8,496 bases of DNA. It comes from JABDBK01 sp964453575 (lineage in GTDB: Bacteria; Pseudomonadota; Gammaproteobacteria; DSM-16500). The stretch is from positions 1 to 8,496 of the forward strand of contig CAYVRW010000097.1 of assembly GCA_964453575.1 (NCBI GenBank), given 5' to 3'. Positions 1 to 5,810 of the stretch are shown here, piece by piece (within the stretch, counting starts at the first letter, position 1; the number at the start of each line of letters is the position of its first letter). The notes below the pieces were generated by a model. That model was not told the DNA's origin, made no database searches, and was given only the letters and a program-made list of their open reading frames with translations. A program made the position numbers and the translations under genes.

Positions 1-49
1 CACCACCGGATTTTGAGTCCGGCGCGTCTACCAGTTCCGCCATCCCGGC
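1..49 (-). tRNA. tRNA-Leu(CAA), 5' part only, cut by the window edge
   Basis: Read on the minus strand, the tRNA starts at 49 with GCCGGGATGGCGGAACTGG, the normal acceptor, D-stem and D-loop start of a bacterial leucine tRNA. It continues into an anticodon arm with a 5-bp stem (CCGGA/TCCGG) and the loop CTCAAAA. The anticodon is CAA (bases 15 to 13), which decodes UUG. The last bases before the edge (TGGTG) begin the long variable arm expected for a class II tRNA. The variable arm, T arm, acceptor 3' strand and CCA end lie outside the window. The leucine call rests on the anticodon plus the resemblance to known tRNA-Leu 5' halves. Confidence 0.93.
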
Positions 50-65
50 ACTTTTCTGACAGCGA

Positions 66-93
66 AGTATAACAAACTTTAGCTGCTCGTCAA
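66..93 (-). promoter_or_regulatory. sigma70-type promoter of the tRNA-Leu gene
   Basis: On the minus strand there is a -35 box TTGACG (93 to 88), a 16-bp spacer and a -10 box TATACT (71 to 66). Both boxes are close to consensus. The predicted transcript start is near 58-60, about 10 nt upstream of the mature tRNA 5' end. The stretch just after the -10 box (TCGCTG) is relatively GC-rich, as is common in growth-rate-controlled stable RNA promoters; that regulation is inference. Confidence 0.7.
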
Positions 94-120
94 TCATCAA
101 ATGGCGGATTGTGGAATTTG

Positions 121-149
121 TTGATTTTTTTATAAAAATTACCCATTAT
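121..149 (+). promoter_or_regulatory. possible promoter of the 367-residue unknown protein
   Basis: TTGATT (121-126) and CATTAT (144-149) are separated by 17 bp. They lie upstream of a good ribosome binding site (AAGGA, 163-167) and the ATG at 176. A start near 156 would give a leader of about 20 nt. The surrounding sequence is AT-rich, so box-like words arise easily by chance and the call is tentative. Confidence 0.35.
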
Positions 150-175
150 CCAGAGATGACAAAAGGATAAAAACC

Positions 176-1279
176 ATGTTTTTTAGAAAAAATACCGCCC
201 ATAACACATCTTTATTTACCGAGAGCAAACAAAATACAAGAATATATGATGTAATGGATGATACTGAAGTATTAAATTTTAATGATTTTGCTAATGCTTA
301 TTTATCTATATTGTCTTCAAGTCATCTTGCGATGGTAACCAAGAATCATTTAGTTATCCTCGATCCATTTAATTTACAAAAAATTTCCTCCACCTTACTG
401 GATATTGGTACTGATGAACAAATTATAAATGTGGTTGAATCAGCTAATCAGTTACAGATTATTTTATCCCATGCAAACCAGGTACGGATAATATTCTATG
501 ATATAAATCATCTTGATAGCCCAAAAAAATCCAAAGAAATAAATAAAACTTTTATATTTCAGCCTAATTTTATTTTTTATATCAATGGTGTCTATATCTT
601 AAATATTCTAGGTAAAGCGGAAATACGTGACAATGATTTTTCTTTATTACAATCTTTGGATTTTAATCATAGCTTTTTATGGGGAATAGCTCCTATTTCT
701 TCAACTCAATTTTTATCTAACACCCATAATGCTATTTATCTGTGGACCAAGGAAAATAATACCTATCATCCCGAGAAATTATTTTCCAAAGAAAATCATG
801 TCATAAGATCGATGATTTATCATGATGGAAAAATTATTTATTCTTTACAGGATAACCGTCCAAATCATATAAATATGAGTGATCAAGTTTGTATTTATGA
901 TTTATCCTTAAGAAAAAATGTAGAAAAAATTATCCCGCAACAAAAAATTTATAGTATAAATAATACGGGAGATGTTATCGCGCTGCATTTAGACAATCAT
1001 ATTGAACTACGGAATATTGGTCAAACAAATGAAATGTTAGATACAATCCCATTAAAGAAATCATTCAAAGGCTATATTGTATTACTCAATAATATGTCTG
1101 TTTTATGTTGCGACATGCTTACTAATAAAATAGAAATGGTTGATTTTCCCAAACTCGTCGACTATCGCGATAAATTGGATAAAACCATTGAGAAGCATCA
1201 GCCCAAATTAATTAAAGATTTAAGACAAATTATCGGAGAGTATGCTATTGATCCAAGCGCTATTAAAACATCTCCATAG
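176..1279 (+). CDS. unknown protein, probable beta-propeller (WD40-like), 367 aa
   Basis: I do not recognise a named family. The protein has no signal peptide and no clear membrane segment, so it is probably cytoplasmic or secreted by a signal-independent route. From about residue 45 to 325 it shows a run of short hydrophobic beta strands separated by polar loops, for example LAMVTKNHLVILD (51-63), AIYLWTKEN (186-194), VCIYDLSLR (238-246) and HIELRNIG (275-282). This rhythm resembles a degenerate WD40 or similar propeller. A lysine-rich, probably helical tail follows (about 328-355). The start is supported by AAGGA 8 nt upstream of the ATG. GC content by eye is about 30%, clearly below priA, with many AAA, ATT and AAT codons. 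That fits a recently acquired or weakly constrained gene. The 3' end overlaps the convergent priA by 17 bp. An effector role is possible in a host-associated bacterium, but nothing in the sequence proves it. Confidence 0.72.
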   Translation: MFFRKNTAHNTSLFTESKQNTRIYDVMDDTEVLNFNDFANAYLSILSSSHLAMVTKNHLVILDPFNLQKISSTLLDIGTDEQIINVVESANQLQIILSHANQVRIIFYDINHLDSPKKSKEINKTFIFQPNFIFYINGVYILNILGKAEIRDNDFSLLQSLDFNHSFLWGIAPISSTQFLSNTHNAIYLWTKENNTYHPEKLFSKENHVIRSMIYHDGKIIYSLQDNRPNHINMSDQVCIYDLSLRKNVEKIIPQQKIYSINNTGDVIALHLDNHIELRNIGQTNEMLDTIPLKKSFKGYIVLLNNMSVLCCDMLTNKIEMVDFPKLVDYRDKLDKTIEKHQPKLIKDLRQIIGEYAIDPSAIKTSP

Positions 1280-3266
1280 GATCTACATCCAGCGACCAAC
1301 GTATACGATGTTTCATGGAAATACGCTCAATATCGGGTACTAAATTTTTTAAACAAGCTTGCAATGTAGGGCGCAGCCTGGATTGCACTAACAACTGTGC
1401 TCGATAGCGGCCCGCACGACGCGGCATGGGTGCAGGAATAGGGCCTAACACTTGTAAATTTTTGCCGGTAGGATCCACCAAATTTTTAAGCTGCTGCAAA
1501 AACTCGGTCGCATGCTGCAGCTTATAAGCTTCTGCACGAAATAGTGCAAAATAAGCATAAGGCGGCAATGCTGCGTGCGCTCGCTCTTCTAACAAACTTA
1601 CCGCAAATTTTTCATAACTTTCATTACACAAGCGATGCAGCAAAGGATGCTCTGGATGATGCGTTTGTATCATCACTTTACCGGCTTTTTCCATACGCCC
1701 TGCTCGTCCCGCTACTTGCATCAATAATTGGCCCATGCGCTCGATGGCACGAAAATCGCTGCTAAAAAAGCCGCCGTCTGCATCCACAATACCGACTAAT
1801 GTCACGTTAGGAAAATGATGCCCTTTTGCTAACATTTGCGTGCCAATCAACATTCGATAATGACCTGATTGCACGCCATCTAATAAAGCTTCCATCGAAC
1901 CTTTGCGTTGCGTACTGTCTCTATCCATACGTGCAATAGGAACATCAGGAAAATGTTTCTCTAATGCAAGCTCTAAGCGTTCAGTACCCATGCCTACTGG
2001 AACTAGTTCAGCACAACCACAGGTATCGCATGTTTTAGGTAAAAATTTTTGCGTATCACAATGATGACAATGCAATCGTTTCGTATGCTGATGATAGGTC
2101 ATACGCATATCACAACGCTTACAATTAACCATCCAACCACAATTGTGACACAACAAAATCGGCGCGAATCCACGACGATTTAAAAATAACATCACTTGAT
2201 TACCACTCTCAAGATGATGTTTTATCTCGCTCAATAATGTTTGAGATAATCCTTGTTCTAAAGGTTTATTACGAATATCGATAACCGAAAATTCAGGCAT
2301 CATTGCATTGCCCGCACGCATAGGCAGCGATAAAGAATGAAACTTACCCTGCTCTGCTTTATGAAATGTTTCAAGTGCAGGTGTCGCAGAACCCAATATA
2401 ATTGGTATATGATTAAAGTGCGCACGCATAATGGCAAGATCACGCGCATGGTATCTGAACATATCTTGTTGTTTGTATGAAATATCATGTTCCTCATCGA
2501 CGATGATCAAACCTAAACTTTTGAAAGGTGAAAAAATCGCAGAACGCGTTCCAATCACGATTGCAGCAAAACCTGCTCGAATTTGACTCCATGCATTCAA
2601 ACGCTGTTTTTCAGTCAATCCAGAATGCAAAGCAATAACAGGCACAGAAAAACGTTCGCGAAATCGTTGAATGGTTTGCGGCGTTAAACCAATTTCAGGA
2701 ACCATCACTAAGACTTGCTTATTTTCTTGAATAACCCATTGTATGGTTTGCAAATAAACTTCCGTTTTGCCGCTGCCCGTCACGCCATTCAACAAAAAAA
2801 CCTGAAATTGATGAATACTCGCCTGAATCGATGATATCGCAGATTGTTGGGCAGCATTAAGTGTCAAGGTATTCGCAGTAATATGATCTACCGGCACACT
2901 TTCAGGAATTTTTTTAAAAGGTTTACCTTTTCTTAATAAGACAGGTAATGCATGAATAAGAATTTCACCGGCAGGATAATGATAATAATCGGTAGCCCAA
3001 AGGCAAAGCTGCATGATGTCATCTTCAATCACGACCTCATTATCAAGCACCTCCATAATTGGCTTTAACTTTTCAAACGAAAATGAAGGATTGGCTGAAA
3101 AACCCATAAAAATCCCGATCAATTCCCTGCGCTGAAAAGGCACTCGTACACGCATGCCAGGCTTTAAATGCTGCCATTCACCCGACTCGGGAGGCAAATA
3201 ATCAAAGTATTGCCGTAAAGGTACGGGCAGTGCAATTTGTAAGCTTATTTTATTTTCAGTTGTCAT
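1263..3266 (-). CDS. priA: primosomal protein N' (PriA), replication-restart 3'-5' DNA helicase
   Basis: PriA recognises stalled or D-loop-like forks and reloads the replicative helicase after fork collapse; it acts on chromosomal DNA in the cytoplasm. The N-terminal 3'-end-binding domain is seen in LPVPLRQYFDYLPP (13-26). Walker A is GVTGSGKT (161-168), the DEEH box is 257-260, and GSAT (292-295) is helicase motif III. Eight cysteines that would bind two zinc ions are all present (C373, C376, C382, C385, C400, C403, C413, C416). Motif V is in GTQMLAKGHHF (475-485), followed by a Q-x-x-GRAGR motif. At 667 residues it is shorter than E. coli PriA (about 730) but all core parts are present. No strong ribosome binding site precedes the ATG. 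The gene lies 23 bp after the antitoxin gene on the same strand with no visible terminator between, so it may be partly read from the toxin-antitoxin promoter. Its 3' end overlaps the convergent unknown gene. Confidence 0.97.
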   Translation of the reverse strand: MTTENKISLQIALPVPLRQYFDYLPPESGEWQHLKPGMRVRVPFQRRELIGIFMGFSANPSFSFEKLKPIMEVLDNEVVIEDDIMQLCLWATDYYHYPAGEILIHALPVLLRKGKPFKKIPESVPVDHITANTLTLNAAQQSAISSIQASIHQFQVFLLNGVTGSGKTEVYLQTIQWVIQENKQVLVMVPEIGLTPQTIQRFRERFSVPVIALHSGLTEKQRLNAWSQIRAGFAAIVIGTRSAIFSPFKSLGLIIVDEEHDISYKQQDMFRYHARDLAIMRAHFNHIPIILGSATPALETFHKAEQGKFHSLSLPMRAGNAMMPEFSVIDIRNKPLEQGLSQTLLSEIKHHLESGNQVMLFLNRRGFAPILLCHNCGWMVNCKRCDMRMTYHQHTKRLHCHHCDTQKFLPKTCDTCGCAELVPVGMGTERLELALEKHFPDVPIARMDRDSTQRKGSMEALLDGVQSGHYRMLIGTQMLAKGHHFPNVTLVGIVDADGGFFSSDFRAIERMGQLLMQVAGRAGRMEKAGKVMIQTHHPEHPLLHRLCNESYEKFAVSLLEERAHAALPPYAYFALFRAEAYKLQHATEFLQQLKNLVDPTGKNLQVLGPIPAPMPRRAGRYRAQLLVQSRLRPTLQACLKNLVPDIERISMKHRIRWSLDVDPMEMF

Positions 3267-3289
3267 ATCAATAATGCTTCAAAGTTAGT

Positions 3290-3685
3290 TCATGATGCTC
3301 GCTTTAATTGTTTTCGACTATCCCAATGCACACCAAAAATAACATTAAATTTTGTAGCAAGCGTAATTGGATATATCGTTTTATTTATTTTCTCAAGTTT
3401 TACGAAACCATATGCGGATAATGTCTTTAACGTTCTGGATAAATTACTTGATTGTCTGCCTGTCATTTCAGCTAATTCTCGTATAGAAGCAGGTTTTTTA
3501 TCAAAAATTGTTTGTAAAAGTATTTGATTTTCATCGCTTAATACTTCCGCAAGCGATCGAATAGACGTAAACCAAACTTTTGGTTCATCCGGTTTAGGCT
3601 TATAGTCACCACGCGCAATAGCAAGGGTTCTATCACGAATCTCCTTTTGTGACATAATACCAATTTTTACCGTTTTCATATTCAT
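3290..3685 (-). CDS. winged-helix antitoxin/repressor, HVO_A0114/TumA-like
   Basis: This 131-residue protein is a small DNA-binding protein. Residues 20-45 carry the segment IARGDYKPKPDEPKVWFTS with SLAEVLS, typical of the HVO_A0114 family of putative DNA-binding proteins that pair with TumE-type toxins. A MarR/ArsR-like winged helix-turn-helix covers about 52-100, with SIRELAEMTGRQSSNLSRTL (67-86) as the helix-turn-helix followed by a wing (YGFVKLEK). Expected roles are neutralising the upstream toxin and repressing the operon. The first ATG (3685) overlaps the toxin stop as ATGA, which indicates translational coupling. However, GAGGA (3693 to 3689) lies only 3 nt before that ATG and 9 nt before the second one (codon 3), so initiation could be at codon 3. 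The family call is from recalled conserved segments; the partner role is inferred from gene order and overlap. Confidence 0.85.
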   Translation of the reverse strand: MNMKTVKIGIMSQKEIRDRTLAIARGDYKPKPDEPKVWFTSIRSLAEVLSDENQILLQTIFDKKPASIRELAEMTGRQSSNLSRTLKTLSAYGFVKLEKINKTIYPITLATKFNVIFGVHWDSRKQLKRAS

Positions 3686-4047
3686 TGATCCTCTTCAAGT
3701 TTAGTTAGCATCTTATCAACCTCTAGCCAAAAATCTTTAATCAATTGATGAGCATCTACAAATTCATATAGAATTCCTTCATCGTTTGAATGCCGATGAC
3801 GATGGTCATATGTTTTTATGCTTTGGTGTTTACTTTTATTTTTTATTTTAATTCCATGAGCATTATCAAAACCCATGATACGCTCACCATGTCGATTATG
3901 CAGGGTCAAGCTATATCGTAGGCCATGTGGTATATTAACTGTTTTAGAAACCTGCCGAACCTCAAACTTCACCCAACATCCATGCACTTGTTCAATAATA
4001 AAGCCATCTAAATCGAGCAATGCTTCAAGATCTTTTTTATCAGTCAT
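3682..4047 (-). CDS. TumE/DUF6516-like toxin of a type II toxin-antitoxin pair
   Basis: This 121-residue protein is the first gene of the two-gene operon. Conserved-looking parts are the strand-rich middle (GLRYSLTLHNRHGERIMGFD), the GFDNAHG motif (residues 59-65), a histidine-rich YDHRHRH (80-86) and a helical C terminus ending in FWLEVDKML. The DNAHG plus DHRHRH arrangement followed by an acidic C-terminal helix is what I recall of the TumE/DUF6516 toxin family, whose target I cannot state. I chose the ATG at 4047 rather than an in-frame GTG at 4059. That GTG lies inside the ribosome binding site AGGTGA, which sits 8 nt before the ATG, the best spacing. The stop overlaps the antitoxin start by 4 bp. 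The candidate operator spans this start region. There is no frameshift, so the locus looks intact. Confidence 0.82.
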   Translation of the reverse strand: MTDKKDLEALLDLDGFIIEQVHGCWVKFEVRQVSKTVNIPHGLRYSLTLHNRHGERIMGFDNAHGIKIKNKSKHQSIKTYDHRHRHSNDEGILYEFVDAHQLIKDFWLEVDKMLTKLEEDQ

Positions 4048-4076
4048 TATAGTTATCACCTGTTGATAACTATAAT
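4046..4076. promoter_or_regulatory. perfect 13-bp inverted repeat, candidate antitoxin operator
   Basis: ATTATAGTTATCA (4046-4058) and its exact reverse complement TGATAACTATAAT (4064-4076) flank a 5-bp centre CCTGT. The arms match over all 13 bases, and the next base pair outward does not match. The repeat overlaps the -10 box, the predicted transcript start, the ribosome binding site and the first two bases of the toxin start codon. That is the expected place for the autorepressor site of a toxin-antitoxin operon. The sequence is seen directly; binding by the winged-helix antitoxin is inferred. Confidence 0.8.
4056..4061 (-). promoter_or_regulatory. ribosome binding site that fixes the toxin start
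   Basis: On the minus strand AGGTGA is followed by 8 nt and then ATG (4047). The upstream in-frame GTG is part of this element and cannot use it. The element also lies in the loop and one arm of the 13-bp inverted repeat, so a bound repressor or an RNA hairpin would hide it. Confidence 0.6.
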
Positions 4077-4102
4077 TGTATCAAAAAAAATATAAATATC
4101 AA
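4075..4102 (-). promoter_or_regulatory. promoter of the toxin-antitoxin operon
   Basis: On the minus strand TTGATA (4102 to 4097) is followed by 16 bp and TACAAT (4080 to 4075). The predicted start is near 4068, inside the inverted repeat, giving a leader of about 20 nt that carries the AGGTGA ribosome binding site. The spacer contains a run of eight T on the transcribed-direction strand. The boxes are 5/6 and 5/6 matches to the sigma70 consensus. Confidence 0.6.
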
Positions 4103-4162
4103 CACATAGCCATAATATTTTTATACAATAGCAAAACAATCACAAGATATAGGGTTACTACC

Positions 4163-4618
4163 ATGGATTTATCAAATAATTTATTAAAGCAATTTGCCCA
4201 CATTATCACCGAAATTCCTTTTAATCGTACAATTGGCTTGAAGCTAAGCGAAATTGAAAGCGACCATATCACCATGCACTTTGCAAATAATACCGCATTG
4301 ATTGGCAACTATTTGCACGGCATTTTACATGGAGGCGTCATCTCAAGCGTCTTAGACATGGCAGGAGGGGCCGCTGTCATGGCCGCCATTGTTATGAAAC
4401 ATCCCGATCATAGCGAAGAACAATTAGCAACCATGCTTGGCAAATCCAGTACCATCAATCTTCACATAGACTTTTTACGACCTGGCAGAGGTGAACATTT
4501 TTCTGCGAAAGCTTATGTATTACGTAGCGGTAGCAAAATCAGTGTAACACGCATGGAATTAATCAACGACCAATCCGTATTGATTGCAACTGGCGCAGGG
4601 ACTTACTTGATTGGCTAA
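4163..4618 (+). CDS. yigI: YigI-type hotdog-fold acyl-CoA thioesterase
   Basis: This 151-residue cytoplasmic enzyme is predicted to hydrolyse medium- or long-chain acyl-CoA to free fatty acid and CoA, the activity known for E. coli YigI of the PaaI/hotdog family. The protein closely follows YigI in layout: IPFNRTIGLKL (18-28), the hallmark helix segment LHGILHGGVISSVLD (51-65) with HGGV and the acidic D65, INLHIDFLRPGRGE (98-111), and a C-terminal IATGAGTYLIG. An in-frame upstream ATG at 4076 would add 29 residues, but these are AT-rich low-complexity sequence with no counterpart in the family. The ATG at 4163 has AGGG 8 nt upstream, so I prefer it. The gene is divergent from the toxin-antitoxin operon; the 115-bp gap holds the TA promoter, and I could not find a convincing promoter for this gene in it. 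Confidence 0.92.
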   Translation: MDLSNNLLKQFAHIITEIPFNRTIGLKLSEIESDHITMHFANNTALIGNYLHGILHGGVISSVLDMAGGAAVMAAIVMKHPDHSEEQLATMLGKSSTINLHIDFLRPGRGEHFSAKAYVLRSGSKISVTRMELINDQSVLIATGAGTYLIG

Positions 4619-4646
4619 ATTCACATCACGGATGACAATGACTAAC

Positions 4647-4675
4647 TTGAGCGCCTAAGCTCAATGGCGTAAGAT
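4647..4675 (+). promoter_or_regulatory. possible promoter with overlapping dyad for the lysine catabolism genes
   Basis: TTGAGC (4647-4652), a 17-bp spacer and TAAGAT (4670-4675) precede the dehydrogenase start by 35 bp. The -35 word is also the left arm of a 6-bp inverted repeat, TTGAGC-6 nt-GCTCAA (4647-4664), a possible regulator site. Each box is only a 4/6 match, so this is tentative. A run of seven T follows at 4680-4686, but it lies 15 nt past the stem, too far for a standard terminator of the thioesterase gene. Confidence 0.33.
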
Positions 4676-4709
4676 GCTGTTTTTTTAAATAAGATAATAA
4701 GGATAACGC

Positions 4710-5798
4710 ATGCATAAAGTACTCGTCGTAGGCGCGGGCAAAATTGGCTCGCTGATTTCTGTTTTACTTGCTAACTCTAAGGATTATGATGTTCATCTAG
4801 CTGACATTAATATTGATGCTCCCCATATACAACGCTTAAAAGCTAATACTGCAAATCTAAACCTAGTAAAATTAGATGCGCAAAATTCAAAGGCGATGGC
4901 AGAGTTTTTACAAAAAAATCCCATGCAATCGATTATTTCCAGTTTGCCTTATTACTGTAATATTGCAGTTGCGCATACTGCAAAAGATTTTAATCTCAAT
5001 TATTTTGATTTAACGGAAGATACGCATACAGCAAGCACTGTTACCGAATTGTCTCAACAGGTAACCTCTGCTTTTGTTCCTCAATGCGGTTTAGCACCGG
5101 GATTTATCAGTGTTGCTGCCAATGAATTAATGACGCGTTTTTCCGCGTTAGATACGGTAAAAATGCGGGTAGGTGCACTGCCTATTAATATTAGCAATGC
5201 ATTGCAATATACCCTTACCTGGTCTACCGATGGTTTGATCAATGAATATGGGAATATTTGCAACGGCATTGATAACGGTCAAGAAGTGAGTTTATTGCCA
5301 TTGGATGATTTAGAAGAAATTAAAATTGATGGCCTTACTTATGAAGCATTCAATACTTCTGGCGGCATAGGAAGTTTGGCTGATAGTTATAAAGGCCGTA
5401 TTAAAAATTTAACTTATAAAACCATTCGTTACCCAGGACATTGCACCAAAATGCGTTTTTTAATGAATGATCTTAAACTTAATTACGATAGAGATACGTT
5501 AAAACGCATACTTGAAAATACCATTCCTAAAACTGGTCAAGATGTGGTTTTGGTTTATGTATCTGTCACAGGACAACAAGAAGGGCTTTATTCGGAAGAG
5601 AATTATGTTAAAAAATTCTATCCAAAAATTATCAATGGACAAAATTGGTCTGCCATTCAGCTAACTACTGCGACTGAGTTATGCACTGTGGTTGATCTTG
5701 TGGTAAGCCAACCTGGCAAATATAAAGGTTTAGTGAAGCAAGAACAATTTTCACTGGAAGACATTACCAGCAATCGATTTGGCCAATATTACGCATAA
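4710..5798 (+). CDS. lysine 6-dehydrogenase-like protein (saccharopine dehydrogenase fold)
   Basis: This 362-residue cytoplasmic NAD(P)-dependent oxidoreductase is predicted to deaminate L-lysine at its 6-amino group, giving 2-aminoadipate 6-semialdehyde / piperideine-6-carboxylate. The N-terminal Rossmann start is VLVVGAGKIGS (4-14), with an acidic ADIN end to the second strand (31-34). The family segment PQCGLAPGF is at 124-132. The C-terminal catalytic/dimer domain has FNTSGGIGSL (214-223) and YKTIRYPGH (236-244), which closely match segments I recall from Geobacillus lysine dehydrogenase, also close in length (about 385). AAGGA (4699-4703) 6 nt before the ATG supports the start. The next gene, 12 bp downstream, encodes the enzyme that uses the product, which strengthens the assignment. 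The alternative is a saccharopine dehydrogenase acting on saccharopine, but no lysine-ketoglutarate reductase is seen nearby. Confidence 0.85.
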   Translation: MHKVLVVGAGKIGSLISVLLANSKDYDVHLADINIDAPHIQRLKANTANLNLVKLDAQNSKAMAEFLQKNPMQSIISSLPYYCNIAVAHTAKDFNLNYFDLTEDTHTASTVTELSQQVTSAFVPQCGLAPGFISVAANELMTRFSALDTVKMRVGALPINISNALQYTLTWSTDGLINEYGNICNGIDNGQEVSLLPLDDLEEIKIDGLTYEAFNTSGGIGSLADSYKGRIKNLTYKTIRYPGHCTKMRFLMNDLKLNYDRDTLKRILENTIPKTGQDVVLVYVSVTGQQEGLYSEENYVKKFYPKIINGQNWSAIQLTTATELCTVVDLVVSQPGKYKGLVKQEQFSLEDITSNRFGQYYA

Positions 5799-5810
5799 AC
5801 AAGGAAAATC

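Noticed and set aside
1..175. Integration site of a genomic island at the tRNA-Leu
   Set aside because: Integration normally uses the tRNA 3' end, which is outside the window, and no integrase or direct repeat of the tRNA end is visible here.
1544..2497. Short open frames at 1544-1765 (+) and 2300-2497 (-)
   Set aside because: Both lie inside priA in other frames, and their translations show no recognisable motif.
4076..4162. 29-residue N-terminal extension of the thioesterase from the ATG at 4076
   Set aside because: The stretch is AT-rich, overlaps the TA promoter, and has no counterpart in YigI, whose N terminus aligns with the ATG at 4163 that has AGGG in good position.
3875..4308. Short open frames at 3875-4066 (+) and 4099-4308 (-)
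   Set aside because: They are antisense to the toxin and thioesterase genes, and the second one crosses the TA promoter.
4647..4686. Intrinsic terminator after the thioesterase gene
   Set aside because: The stem is only 6 bp, and the run of T begins 15 nt after it, so it does not fit the usual terminator geometry.
5081..5269. 62-residue open frame on the minus strand
   Set aside because: It is antisense to the conserved middle of the lysine dehydrogenase-like gene, with no supporting motif.
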